This document shows positions 18,861 through 27,819 of a DNA stretch of 64,000 nucleotides, piece by piece. The stretch lies in assembly GCF_003260975.1 (NCBI RefSeq), contig NZ_CP030041.1, forward strand, positions 4,281,501-4,345,500, read 5' to 3'. Each line of letters begins with the position of its first letter. The stretch's first letter is position 1. This stretch comes from Echinicola strongylocentroti (GTDB lineage: Bacteria; Bacteroidota; Bacteroidia; Cytophagales; Cyclobacteriaceae). The position numbers and the translations under genes were made by a program. The notes below the pieces were generated by a model. That model was not told the DNA's origin, ran no database searches, and saw only the letters and a list, made by a program, of their open reading frames with translations.

Positions 18861-19478
18861 TTAGGATGTGATCCCTTGTTTTTTGTTCATTTCATCGACA
18901 AGCTGTCGTTTTAGCTTGCGCTCTCTTTCCAGTGTGTTTTTTCGATGGGTTTCAAATTCCTCTTTGGTTTCGATGAGATCTTTTCTTGTCTCTGCAATTA
19001 CCTTGTGGCTATTGGAGTATTTATAGATGAAATAGGCCAAGGCAACCCCTAGCCCGATGATGATGCTCCACATCATGGTGCTGTAGGTGGTCTTATATAC
19101 CTGGATGCCTAAGAAGGAAAAACTGTCCTTGGCGGCCAGTGTTTCGTTCAGTTCATTTTCAGCATTTTTGATCCCCGTGTTCAGTTGGTCAATCTCAGCA
19201 TTTTGCTCATTGATTTTGCTGTTTTTTTCAACGATCTGATCTTTGAATACTTTAAGGGAGTCAAGGATATTTGATTTGATTTTGCCTAGGTTTGTCTTTT
19301 TGACCACCTTGTATTCTTGGTAATTGTTTGATACGTCGTTAAGGTAGTCAAATTGGCTTTCAATGGTCCCACTGTTGAGGGAGTTCTGTGGTTTTTCAGG
19401 CGCAGGGGATTCCTGCGCTAAAGAGGTATAGCATACAGCGATACATACGAAAAGTGCTATGATAATACTTCTTTTCAT
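18861..19478 (-). CDS. Hypothetical membrane-anchored coiled-coil protein
   Basis: This 205-aa protein has a signal peptide (MKRSIIIALFVCIAVCYTSLAQ) and a coiled-coil region rich in I/L/N/E (about 75-115). One transmembrane helix (MMWSIIIGLGVALAYFIYKY, about 135-154) is followed by a second charged coiled coil (RKDLIETKEEFETHRKNTLERERKLKRQLVDE). Similar Bacteroidetes proteins are often labelled as tRNA methyltransferases, but no methyltransferase fold is visible, so I do not use that name. The function is unknown. Confidence 0.75.
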   Translation of the reverse strand: MKRSIIIALFVCIAVCYTSLAQESPAPEKPQNSLNSGTIESQFDYLNDVSNNYQEYKVVKKTNLGKIKSNILDSLKVFKDQIVEKNSKINEQNAEIDQLNTGIKNAENELNETLAAKDSFSFLGIQVYKTTYSTMMWSIIIGLGVALAYFIYKYSNSHKVIAETRKDLIETKEEFETHRKNTLERERKLKRQLVDEMNKKQGITS

Positions 19479-19898
19479 CTTGATTTGGTATTTAGAAATT
19501 CTAGTTGGTTTGTTATTGTAACACGAGAATACAGGTTTTATTGCACTTTTGAAAGTAAAAAGCGTATTAAAAGCCCTTTATGACCGAAAAAAGCCTGATT
19601 TTTACCGGATTTATGGAAAATTGTCGCTTTTTTGCTGCCAAATCTTATTTTGGGGAGAAGTATAAAATTCGATTTCATCCATGGAAAACTGCATCTTTTT
19701 TTAAGATGTGGAAACTATAATGAAGGCTTTGTGGTTTCCATGTTCAGTCAAAAATTAGCGAATTAGCGAAAAAAATCTAGTTCGTTTGAAATTACGAACG
19801 ATGATCTGCGTTATATACGTTTAGTCGTTGTAAAATAATTGTCAGAATTTTCCTAAACGAAATTGAATAAGGTCGTAATTTTGTTTAAAAATAATTGG
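19479..19898. other. Intergenic region with short dyads
   Basis: No gene is seen. It contains GCATCTT-TTTT-AAGATGT (about 19691-19708), TGGAAAC...GTTTCCA (about 19708-19740), a tandem AATTAGCG pair (about 19754-19769) and GTTCG...CGAAC (about 19780-19799) before the TPR gene. A regulatory role is possible but not supported by a clear promoter match. Confidence 0.45.
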
Positions 19899-21095
19899 AT
19901 GCGGATCATTACTTGCCTTGTTATTGTTTTGCTGCTTGGGTCAGAGATGGTTCGAGCGCGACAGTTTCAAGTAGATACAGCAGAGGTCAAGGCTGATAGG
20001 CCATCCTACTTGCTATTGGATAAAGGCCTTCAGTTTAGGATAACTGAAGCGATCAATAGCATGTATAATTTTGATTTTGAGACTGCCGAGAGAGGTTTTG
20101 CGGTGATGCGCTATAATTATCCAGAGCACCCTCTTCCCTATTTTCTTATGGGCTTGGCCCAGTGGTGGAAGATTGTGCCGGATATGGAGAACGATCAAAA
20201 TGACGAGCTGTTTATGAGGTTTATGGAGGAGACCATTGACAAGGCCGAAGTGATGTTGGAGGATGAGCCTGAGAATAAAGAAGCGGCGTTTTTCTTGGCG
20301 GCAGCCTATGGTTTTAAAGGAAGGTTGTTGAGTGAAAGGGACAGTTGGACAGCTACGGCCATTGCCGGCAAAAATGCACTCAAATATATGGAGCTCAGTA
20401 AAGGAGATGAAGAACTTAGTCCGGAATTATTGCTTGGAGATGCACTTTTCAATTATTTTTCGGTTTGGATTCCTGAAAATTACCCTTTGATGAAGCCGGT
20501 TATGGCCCTATTCCCAAAAGGTGATAAAGCGCTGGGATTGATGCAGCTGGAAGAAGTGGCCAAAAATGCCTTTTATGCTCGGGTAGAAGCCCAGTATTTT
20601 TTGTTCAGACTCTATGCTTCAGAAGAAAAACGCCCGTATGACGCATTGCAAATTACCGAATATCTTCACGATAAATATCCTGATAATCCGTACTTCCACC
20701 GGTTTTATGCGCGGCAGTTGTATGCCGTTGGAAGAGGAGCGCAAGCAAAAGAACAATCTCTTGAAATTCTCCAACGGATAGAAGCAGGCCAGGAGGGGTA
20801 TGAGTCGAATAGTGGGCGATATGCTTCTTTTTTCACTGCACAGTACTATGATCGGATCAATGATGTGCCGCATGCCAAGGAATATTACTTGAAGACAGTG
20901 GCCTTTGGAGAAGAGTCCGAAAGCCAGGAAAGCGGGTACTACCTGTATTCACTGCTCCATTTAGGAAAGATAGCTGCCAGTGAGGGTGAGGACAAGGAGG
21001 CAAAAGCTTACTTGAAAAAAGTGAAAAAATATGCTAAGCGCAAGCATCCTGCCCACCAAGAAGCGAGAGATTTTTTGAAAAAGAATAAACTTTAA
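19899..21095 (+). CDS. Secreted TPR-repeat protein
   Basis: This protein of about 398 aa starts at the ATG at 19899, giving the signal peptide MRIITCLVIVLLLGSEMVRA. A TTG at 19863 could extend it. TPR-like helical pairs run through most of it (YPEHPLPYFLMGLAQWWK, PENKEAAFFLAAAYGFKGR, YPDNPYFHRFYARQLYAVGRG, ESGYYLYSLLHLGKIAASEG). It is probably a periplasmic scaffold. No partner is evident; it stands alone upstream of lrp. Confidence 0.83.
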   Translation: MRIITCLVIVLLLGSEMVRARQFQVDTAEVKADRPSYLLLDKGLQFRITEAINSMYNFDFETAERGFAVMRYNYPEHPLPYFLMGLAQWWKIVPDMENDQNDELFMRFMEETIDKAEVMLEDEPENKEAAFFLAAAYGFKGRLLSERDSWTATAIAGKNALKYMELSKGDEELSPELLLGDALFNYFSVWIPENYPLMKPVMALFPKGDKALGLMQLEEVAKNAFYARVEAQYFLFRLYASEEKRPYDALQITEYLHDKYPDNPYFHRFYARQLYAVGRGAQAKEQSLEILQRIEAGQEGYESNSGRYASFFTAQYYDRINDVPHAKEYYLKTVAFGEESESQESGYYLYSLLHLGKIAASEGEDKEAKAYLKKVKKYAKRKHPAHQEARDFLKKNKL

Positions 21096-21243
21096 TCGGA
21101 TAATGAACGTCTATAGTTAAATGAATCAAGAGAAAATTTGAAATTTGGTTCGTAAAAAAGCGTTATGAGGTGAAAAGTTCTAAATATTCAATAGTAAAAT
21201 CAACAATATTTTGTATTAATGACCGTTTTTTGTCTTAAATAGC

Positions 21244-21274
21244 TTTAAAATAATTTGAAAATATATTACCTTTG
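21244..21274 (+). promoter_or_regulatory. Promoter of the Lrp gene
   Basis: The -7 TACCTTTG (21267-21274) is a classic Bacteroidetes element. TTTA at 21244-21247 lies 19 bp upstream as a weak -33. The ATG is 33 bp downstream. Confidence 0.55.
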
Positions 21275-21306
21275 CACGACATAAAATTTTGCAAATACTT
21301 TAAATC

Positions 21307-21792
21307 ATGGATAATCACATAAAAGTAAAATTCGACAAAATTGATCGCAAGATCCTTGAAATTCTTCAGGCAAACGCTAAAATTACCAATGCGCAGCTTT
21401 CAAAAGATATTGGATTGTCTCCAGCTCCTACCTTGGAGCGTGTAAAAAAACTGGAGCAGTCAGGTATTATCAAAAGCTATCATGCGAAGCTGGATCCTGA
21501 AAGAATAGGTCTTGGAGTAAGCACCTTCGTATTGGTGAGCCTGATCGGTCATAACAAAGCAAATATCGATGCTTTCATGAAGGAAATCGATTCGATCCCT
21601 GAGGTGATCGAATGTCACCATATCACAGGTACCGGAGATTTTATATTGAAAATCATCTCTAAGGACATTACTTCTTACCAGAAATTGATGCTGGAAAAAG
21701 TAAGTGAAATCAAAGAAGTGGATTCTATGCAGTCCATGGTCATTCTATCTACATTTAAGGACAGCAAAGTACTGCCGATCCCTGTCAATTAA
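21307..21792 (+). CDS. Lrp/AsnC family transcriptional regulator
   Basis: This 161-aa feast/famine regulator has an N-terminal AsnC-type helix-turn-helix (DRKILEILQANAKITNAQLSKDIGLSPAPTLERVKKLE, about residues 12-50). A C-terminal RAM ligand-binding and oligomerisation domain follows (about 70-150, with GTGDFILKI). It is likely an amino-acid-responsive regulator. No neighbouring biosynthesis operon shows its target. Confidence 0.93.
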   Translation: MDNHIKVKFDKIDRKILEILQANAKITNAQLSKDIGLSPAPTLERVKKLEQSGIIKSYHAKLDPERIGLGVSTFVLVSLIGHNKANIDAFMKEIDSIPEVIECHHITGTGDFILKIISKDITSYQKLMLEKVSEIKEVDSMQSMVILSTFKDSKVLPIPVN

Positions 21793-21811
21793 AAATACTT
21801 TAATCATTCAA

Positions 21812-21842
21812 GGGGTGGCTGTTCGGTCACCCTTTTTTTTTG
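21812..21842 (+). terminator. Terminator after lrp
   Basis: GGGGTG / CACCCT stem followed by nine T, 20 bp after the stop. Confidence 0.8.
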
Positions 21843-21856
21843 ATAAAACCAACGTT

Positions 21857-22399
21857 ATGGAAGAAAATCCTTGGAAAACCAAGTCAAGACGTTCACTGTA
21901 TTCCAATCCCTGGATAGAACTTGAGGAGCACGAGGTAGTTACGCCGGCGGGTACGGACGGGCTTTATGGAAAGGTGAAATTTAAGAATAAGGCAATGGCC
22001 ATTTTGCCAGTAGATACTGATAGGAATACCTGGCTGGTGGGACAGTACCGCTATACCATTGATGAATACAGCTGGGAAATCCCGGAGGGAGGCAGTCCCA
22101 TTGGGGAGGATATTCTAGATGGGGCCAAGAGAGAGCTGAAAGAAGAAACGGGGTTGACGGCCCAAAAGTGGACAATGATCATGCGATTTCATACCTCCAA
22201 CTCTGTCACAGATGAGGAAGGATTTGCCTACCTGGCAGAAGGGTTGACAGAAGGTGAAACGGCTTTCGAGGACACCGAGAAAATCCAGGTCAAAAAGCTC
22301 CCTCTTGCGGAGGCAGTACAGAAGGTCCTCGATGGAGAAATTACCGATGTGATCAGTGCTGCTGTACTGCTGAAAGCCGCGAGGATGCTTGAGATTTAA
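21857..22399 (+). CDS. Nudix hydrolase (ADP-ribose pyrophosphatase-like)
   Basis: This 180-aa protein has a complete Nudix box Gx5Ex7RELxEExGL (from GGSPIGED to KEETGL, about residues 77-98). The N-terminal SRRSLYSNPWIELEEHEV strand and WEIPEGG resemble ADP-sugar pyrophosphatases (NudF-like). The start is the ATG at 21857, 15 bp past the lrp terminator. Confidence 0.9.
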   Translation: MEENPWKTKSRRSLYSNPWIELEEHEVVTPAGTDGLYGKVKFKNKAMAILPVDTDRNTWLVGQYRYTIDEYSWEIPEGGSPIGEDILDGAKRELKEETGLTAQKWTMIMRFHTSNSVTDEEGFAYLAEGLTEGETAFEDTEKIQVKKLPLAEAVQKVLDGEITDVISAAVLLKAARMLEI

Positions 22400-22440
22400 A
22401 TCGAGTTAAAATCCCCGTAGCCATTTGGTAAGGTGCTTAG

Positions 22441-22466
22441 CCGAGCTGCTTTATTAGGCAGCTCGG
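22441..22466. repeat. Perfect hairpin between Nudix and MATE genes
   Basis: CCGAGCTGC (22441-22449) pairs with GCAGCTCGG (22458-22466) around an 8-nt loop. No T run follows, so termination is uncertain. Confidence 0.55.
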
Positions 22467-22535
22467 GAGCCACCTGTATTGCGATTTTTCAAAAGCCTAC
22501 TATTCATTTCAAAGCAGCTCTGCTGCTGGAAGGTT

Positions 22536-23894
22536 ATGTATTTAAGACAACTGAATTTTAAAGAGCATTTTTCTAAGACATTTACATTGGCCTATCCGGT
22601 CATGTTGAGTCAGCTTGGTCAGGTACTCGTGGGTGTAGCGGATAGCATGATGGTGGGGCGGCTAGGAGCCGAGCCGCTCGCTGCTGCATCACTGGCCAAC
22701 AGTATTTTCTTTGTGGTGATGATGTTTGGTACGGGGGTTTCCATGGCCATGACGCCTTTAGTGGCTGCTGCCGATGGAGAGGACAAGCCGCGTAAGATCA
22801 CGCGGGTTTTTAACCATGGTTTTGCCATTAACGGGTTTACGGGAGTTATTTTGTTTTTGGTGATCGTATTAGCGTCACCACTTCTGGCGCATATGAACCA
22901 GCCTCCGGGAGTGGTAGAAGAAGCCGTGCCGTTTCTGGGGGTGATTACGCTTTCTTTGATCCCCTTGATGTTTTTTCAGACGTTCAGGCAATTTGCCGAA
23001 GGCTTGAGCCATACCAAGGAGGCCATGCTGATCACGATCTTTTGTAATGTGATCAATGTTTTCCTGAACTGGGTGCTGATTTATGGCAACCTGGGTTTTG
23101 CGCCAATGGGGCTGAATGGAGCCGGATGGGCGACACTTATCTCCAGGGTGTTGATGGCATTGGTGATGGCGTATTTTGTGTGGAAAAGTCCTTTGTTCAA
23201 GAAGTACAGACTGAAGCTGGATTTTCGAAAACTGTATTTCCCGATGTTCAGTAAGCTCCTGAAAATAGGCGTTCCCACGGGTTTTCAGTTTGTTTTTGAG
23301 GTAGGGGCGTTTAGTTCCGCCGCCATTATGATGGGCTGGATAGGAGTAAATGCACTGGCTGCCCACCAAATTGCCATTAACTTAGCGTCTGTCAGTTATA
23401 TGATGGCTTCTGGATTGTCAGCGGCCGCCATGGTGAGGGTGGGGAATCAGTTGGGCAGAAATGATATCAAGACCCTTCGTGAGGCCGGTTTTACCTGTTT
23501 TGGGATGATTGCAGTATTTATGTTGTTGTTCGCAGGGATTTTTATTGCTTTCAAGGACTACCTGCCATTGCTTTATATTGGGGATGCAGAGGTGGTGCAA
23601 ATGACGGCCGGGCTGCTCGTAATAGCGGGGTTGTTTCAGCTGTCCGACGGTATTCAGGTAGTGGGACTAGGGGCACTCAGGGGTATGGCCGATGTGAAGA
23701 TGCCTACTGTGATCACTTTAGTGGCTTATTGGGTGATCGCCCTTCCGCTTGGATACATGCTGGCCTTTCACTGGGGAGCTGAAGAAAAAGGCATCTGGTA
23801 TGGGTTGTTGATTGGCCTGACGATTACCGGTGGCTTGTTGCTTTGGCGCTTTCAGCGGTTGAGTTTGAGGTTGCTTTCTCAGAAGAACAAGTGA
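22536..23894 (+). CDS. MATE family efflux transporter
   Basis: This 452-aa protein has twelve predicted transmembrane helices and MATE signatures (SQLGQVLVGVADSMMVGRLG, TAFQTFRQFAEGLSHTKEAM-like QTFRQFAEGL, and GLGALRGMADVKMP). It exports cationic drugs or metabolites in exchange for Na+ or H+. The ATG at 22536 is preceded by a GGAAGG ribosome site and begins just before the first hydrophobic region. The frame is open further upstream, but that part is not typical. Confidence 0.92.
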   Translation: MYLRQLNFKEHFSKTFTLAYPVMLSQLGQVLVGVADSMMVGRLGAEPLAAASLANSIFFVVMMFGTGVSMAMTPLVAAADGEDKPRKITRVFNHGFAINGFTGVILFLVIVLASPLLAHMNQPPGVVEEAVPFLGVITLSLIPLMFFQTFRQFAEGLSHTKEAMLITIFCNVINVFLNWVLIYGNLGFAPMGLNGAGWATLISRVLMALVMAYFVWKSPLFKKYRLKLDFRKLYFPMFSKLLKIGVPTGFQFVFEVGAFSSAAIMMGWIGVNALAAHQIAINLASVSYMMASGLSAAAMVRVGNQLGRNDIKTLREAGFTCFGMIAVFMLLFAGIFIAFKDYLPLLYIGDAEVVQMTAGLLVIAGLFQLSDGIQVVGLGALRGMADVKMPTVITLVAYWVIALPLGYMLAFHWGAEEKGIWYGLLIGLTITGGLLLWRFQRLSLRLLSQKNK

Positions 23895-24027
23895 TTGGAA
23901 GGAGTCTGATTCTATAATTCGATAAACGCTAATAGCTTGTTTGGGTAGAATTCAGCCTTCTTCAGGGTCTTTTGGAGAGTTTGTTTTATCTTTATCGAAT
24001 TGTTTCCAGTTTTTAAAGAGACCAACC

Positions 24028-24597
24028 ATGAGTATACATAAAGAAATAGCGAGAACGTCTGCTTTTTCCAGAACCACCATTACCGAATTGATGATTCCTT
24101 CTTATGCCAATTTTGGAGGGAAGATACACGGTGGGATTTTACTTTCGCTGATGGATAAGGTGGCTTATGCCACTGCGAGTAAGCACAGCGGAGCCTATTG
24201 TGTGACCGTTTCGGTTGATACGGTGGATTTTTTGCAGCCTGTGGAGGTGGGAGAGCTGGTGTCTCTCATGGCTTCCATCAACTATGTAGGAAACAGCTCC
24301 ATGGTAATAGGAATAAAGGTGATTTCTGAAAATGTAAAAGTGGGAAATGTCAAACATACCAATACCTGCTATTTTACGATGGTGGCAAAAGGGGAAGATG
24401 ACAAGCCTACTAAAGTGCCCAAGTTGATCCTAGAAGACGCTACTGATGTAAGGAGATTTGTAGAGGCGATTTATCGCCGGAAGTTCAAGCAAAATTATGA
24501 GACCAACCTGAAGGAGATCAAATCCAACTGGGAAAAACAAGATATCAATAAGCTGTTAAAGGATCAGCGCTGCATTATTCAGACTAAGCAACCTTAG
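24028..24597 (+). CDS. Acyl-CoA thioesterase (hotdog fold, YciA/BFIT-like)
   Basis: This 189-aa protein has the hotdog motif NFGGKIHGGILLSLMDKVAYATAS (Asp catalytic) and VDTVDFLQPVEVGELVSL. It hydrolyses acyl-CoA thioesters. A C-terminal charged extension (about 135-189) follows the hotdog domain. The start is the ATG at 24028. Confidence 0.9.
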   Translation: MSIHKEIARTSAFSRTTITELMIPSYANFGGKIHGGILLSLMDKVAYATASKHSGAYCVTVSVDTVDFLQPVEVGELVSLMASINYVGNSSMVIGIKVISENVKVGNVKHTNTCYFTMVAKGEDDKPTKVPKLILEDATDVRRFVEAIYRRKFKQNYETNLKEIKSNWEKQDINKLLKDQRCIIQTKQP

Positions 24598-24812
24598 AAA
24601 AAAAGCAGTATTTCTAGAGAAATGCAATAAGGAAAGTAGTGTCGAGATGTGAGTATGGAGTATTGAGTCAAACTTCTCACTTTGTAGGTGGGCTTAGCTG
24701 GAGTTATTTTATACCTGGTTGTGCTGGGTCCCGGTTGTGTTGGGACGCTGTCCCAGCATTGGCGGACACTGAGTCTCTGACTCAACGAGGTAAAAAATCC
24801 ACCTCAATCACC

Positions 24813-26009
24813 TCACTTTTGAAAGGGGGTGGGTGGGGTTTTGGAGGCAGTTTTGGTGATAAATAAGTAAATGAAAGCTACCAAGGCACCGGCAGCACCC
24901 ATAAGGAATACAAGAGGGAATCGCTCGTGTTGATTGGCATAAATCCATCCAGACCCTAAAGCGCCAATGCCGATACCCGCTTCCAATGCGATGTACATGG
25001 TCGCCAGTCCCCGTCCTCTGAAAGCCGATAGAGACAGGTCGATGGTCCATGCAGCGATGGTCGGTGAAGTCATGCCCAATGCAAAACCAAAGAGTACACC
25101 TGAGAAAATCAGCATTTCCTTGGAGTGGCTAAAGGCCGTGGCGGTCATGGCCAAGGCAAGGCAAAAGGTGGCTGCCTTTAAGACCGGAATCCTTCCGTAG
25201 CGATCCGAAGCTCTTCCGGCCAGCAGCCGTATGGCCAATGAGCTTAGCGTAAATACTGCAAAGAAAATTCCTTTGTTTTCGATTTTTAGAAATGTTGAAA
25301 AATCAGGAATAATGGTGAGGATGATGCCAAAAGATAGGTAAGAAAAAAACAGTACGAAGCAGGGAGAAAATACCCTTTTTTCGAATATTTCATCCTTTTT
25401 TAATTTGAAATGCCCCATTCGAAAGGGCACTGTTTCCGGTACGGTCTCCTTCAATCGGACCAGTAGTAGAATGGAAATCAGCGCTACACCAGATGAGCAA
25501 TAAAACAACGGAGTGATACCGTGAAGGCTGGCAATGTAACCTCCCAAAGCTGGGCCGGCTGCCATCCCCAGTGAACTAAAGAGTGACTGGAGCCCCATAG
25601 CTTCTCCGCGGCGATTGAATGGTACGATGTCTGCGACATATGCAGAGATCCCTGTAGGTGTAAAACCTGTGCTAAAACCATGCAGGAAGCGCAGGCATAA
25701 GAAGCCAGCCACTCCAGAAATCAATGGGTAGAGCAAGCTCACCACCAAACAAACCCCTGCGCCAAAGATCATGACGGGCACTCGGCCTATGCGGTCTGCC
25801 AGCTTGCCGCTAAAGGGCCTGGACAGCCCTGCTGTCAAGGTAAATAGGGATATGATCAAGCCTTTATAGTCCTCACCGCCCAAACTGCTCAAATAAGCAG
25901 GAAGTTCGGGAATGATCATATTAAAACTGGCAAAGAAGAGGAATGAGCTCAGGCATAACTGCAGAAAGCGCAACGTGAAAAACGGAGGGAGTAATTTTTG
26001 CAAGTCCAT
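24813..26009 (-). CDS. MFS transporter
   Basis: This 398-aa protein has twelve hydrophobic helices. The MFS loop 2-3 motif is GKLADRIGRVPVMIFGA, and the mirrored loop 8-9 motif is GRASDRYGRIPVLKA, as in drug or sugar efflux MFS. The start at 26009 (MDLQKLLPPFFTLRF) gives a short cytosolic N-terminus. It lies downstream of prfB on the same strand but is separated by a terminator. The substrate is unknown. Confidence 0.9.
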   Translation of the reverse strand: MDLQKLLPPFFTLRFLQLCLSSFLFFASFNMIIPELPAYLSSLGGEDYKGLIISLFTLTAGLSRPFSGKLADRIGRVPVMIFGAGVCLVVSLLYPLISGVAGFLCLRFLHGFSTGFTPTGISAYVADIVPFNRRGEAMGLQSLFSSLGMAAGPALGGYIASLHGITPLFYCSSGVALISILLLVRLKETVPETVPFRMGHFKLKKDEIFEKRVFSPCFVLFFSYLSFGIILTIIPDFSTFLKIENKGIFFAVFTLSSLAIRLLAGRASDRYGRIPVLKAATFCLALAMTATAFSHSKEMLIFSGVLFGFALGMTSPTIAAWTIDLSLSAFRGRGLATMYIALEAGIGIGALGSGWIYANQHERFPLVFLMGAAGALVAFIYLFITKTASKTPPTPFQK

Positions 26010-26031
26010 GGTTTGCCAGTTAAAACAGAAA

Positions 26032-26058
26032 AGCACACCGGAAGTACTCCGGTGCGCT
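26032..26058 (-). terminator. Terminator of prfB
   Basis: On the - strand CACCGGA and TCCGGTG form the stem (extended with one mismatch to 11 bp), followed by a T-rich CTTTTCTGTTTT. Confidence 0.75.
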
Positions 26059-26084
26059 CATTAGTTTTTGGATAAAGGAAAAGG

Positions 26085-27186
26085 TCAATTATTTTCAGCT
26101 TCTTCTTCACTTTGAGCCAATAGGTAGGCTTTGATGAAGTCATTCAGACCACCGTCCAAGACAGTCTGTACGTCAGAAGTTTCGTGACCAGTCCTTGCGT
26201 CTTTGGCCAACTTGTATGGATGCAGTACGTAATTCCTGATCTGCGAGCCAAAGTCAATCTTCATTTTGCCCGCTTCGATCTTGTCCCTCTCGGCGTGGCG
26301 TTTTTCCATCTCCATCTGATAGAGACGCGATTTTAGCATTTGCATGGCCTTTTCACGGTTGGCAAGTTGAGACCGCTCTATCTGACAGACTACTACAATC
26401 CCTGTAGGCTTGTGCGTAAGTTGGACTTTGGTTTCCACCTTGTTTACGTTTTGCCCTCCGGCGCCTCCCGAACGGGAAGTATGTAGCTCGATATCTGATG
26501 GGTTGATTTCGATCTCAATGGATTCATCCACCACGGGGTACACATATACTGAGGCGAATGAGGTGTGTCTTCGGCCGCCACTGTCAAAAGGCGAGATCCT
26601 CACCAAACGGTGGACACCGATTTCTGATTTTAGGAAGCCATAAGCCAATGGGCCATCAAATTCCAGCGTAACGGATTTGATGCCTGCTACATCACCTTCC
26701 TGTAGGTCCACTTCCTTCACTTTGTAGCCGTTTTTCTCTCCCCACATGATGTACATCCTCATGAGGATGGAGGCCCAGTCGTTACTTTCTGTGCCACCTG
26801 CTCCAGGGTTGATTTCCATCAGTGCACTTAGCTGATCTTCTTCATTGCTGAGCATTTTTTTCAGCTCCAGCTCTTCGATTTCGTTTAGTGCCTTTTGGTA
26901 ATCTGCTTTGATCTCATCTTCTTCTACGTCTCCTGCGGTGTAGAATTCATGCAGTACTTCCAGATCTTGGATCTTGGTTTCTGCACTTTCATAAGAACTG
27001 GTCCAGCCCTTCCGTGCCTGAATCTGCTTCATGGTCTTTTCGGCTTCTTCAGGATTGTTCCAAAAGTCAGGTTGGGCAGATACTGCTTCTAAATCTTCTA
27101 TTTCTGCTTTCTTACGATCGTAGTCAAAGATACCTCCTTAAGGCCGTGATACGCGCCTTCAAGTCTTTCAACTGTTCTGATGTCAT
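26085..27186 (-). CDS. prfB: Peptide chain release factor 2 with programmed +1 frameshift
   Basis: RF2 reads UGA/UAA stop codons. The gene starts at 27186 with a 20-codon first frame ([20 protein letters not shown]), then an in-frame TGA at 27126-27124. Reading continues in the +1 frame as [14 protein letters not shown] to give about 366 aa, the usual RF2 length. Class-1 RF features are the SPF codon-recognition tripeptide ([10 protein letters not shown]) and the GGQ peptidyl-hydrolysis motif ([14 protein letters not shown]). Translation from the internal ATG at 27032 would lose domain 1, so I reject it as the start. Confidence 0.96.
27123..27138 (-). promoter_or_regulatory. RF2 autoregulatory frameshift site
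   Basis: On the - strand AGGAGG-TAT-CTT-TGA-C combines an internal Shine-Dalgarno sequence, the slippery CTT and the TGA stop followed by C, the known RF2 recoding site. Low RF2 causes slippage to +1 and more RF2. Confidence 0.95.
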
Positions 27187-27819
27187 AAATTTATTTTCGT
27201 TTAATTGATTTTTAAGAGATGCGAATTTCGTCAAATTTTATGGCTTTACCTAAATCTCTACGGTGATCTTTCTAGGGGCATTTGGATTCCATTGGATTTT
27301 GGAAATTATTCTCCAAAAGTGCTCCACGGTAATGGGTTTGATGCAAGGATTGTTGCCACGAAGACGCTAAGGCACTATGATGGGCGTGTGGTCGGTGCCT
27401 TGTGTTTACAAATAAAAAAACAGTAGGTGGTGTTGAGTTGAAAACTCAATGCTAGTAGGTTCCGCAGCACAGCTGTCGGAACAACCATGTCCGTCAGGCT
27501 AACGCATGTGAGTTGCTGAAATTCTATATCCTTATTGATATCTATGCTCCTCACAAATGGCCTAGGGGGATTTCAAATCCCCATTATTCTGGTTCGGGAT
27601 TTTAAATCCCGAACAGCTAAGACAGCTAAGTTTGGCAGCACAGCTGTCGGAACAACGGGAGGGTATTTGTCTTGCAATCACCGCCCTTTACCAAAAAAAC
27701 TTAGTGTCTTGGTGACTTAGTGGCCTTTTGTTTCATTGCCATGCAATAGTGCATTCTGTGAATAACCCTGCTTACAGAAAAAATAAAACCTTCCATCCAG
27801 AAAAATTGCTTTATCCTAG
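27187..27819. repeat. Gene-free region with serial palindromes and degenerate repeats
   Basis: No gene is seen. Palindromes occur at 27432-27449 (TTGAGTT/AACTCAA), 27566-27582 (GGGGATTT/AAATCCCC) and 27592-27614 (GTTCGGGATTT/AAATCCCGAAC). A 22-bp direct repeat (core CAGCACAGCTGTCGGAACAA) is at 27464-27485 and 27635-27656. The first of these lies in a hairpin GTTCCG...CGGAAC of the family described at 47079. Degenerate 'cttagtgacttagtggcc' phrases are near 27350 and 27700. Confidence 0.65.

Noticed and set aside
18861..19478. tRNA methyltransferase annotation for the coiled-coil membrane protein
   Set aside because: No AdoMet-binding or SPOUT motif; the sequence is signal peptide, coiled coil and one membrane helix.
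26085..27032. prfB starting at the internal ATG 27032
   Set aside because: The upstream 20-codon frame with AGGAGG-TAT-CTT-TGA-C and the [14 protein letters not shown] continuation shows the real start at 27186 with a frameshift.
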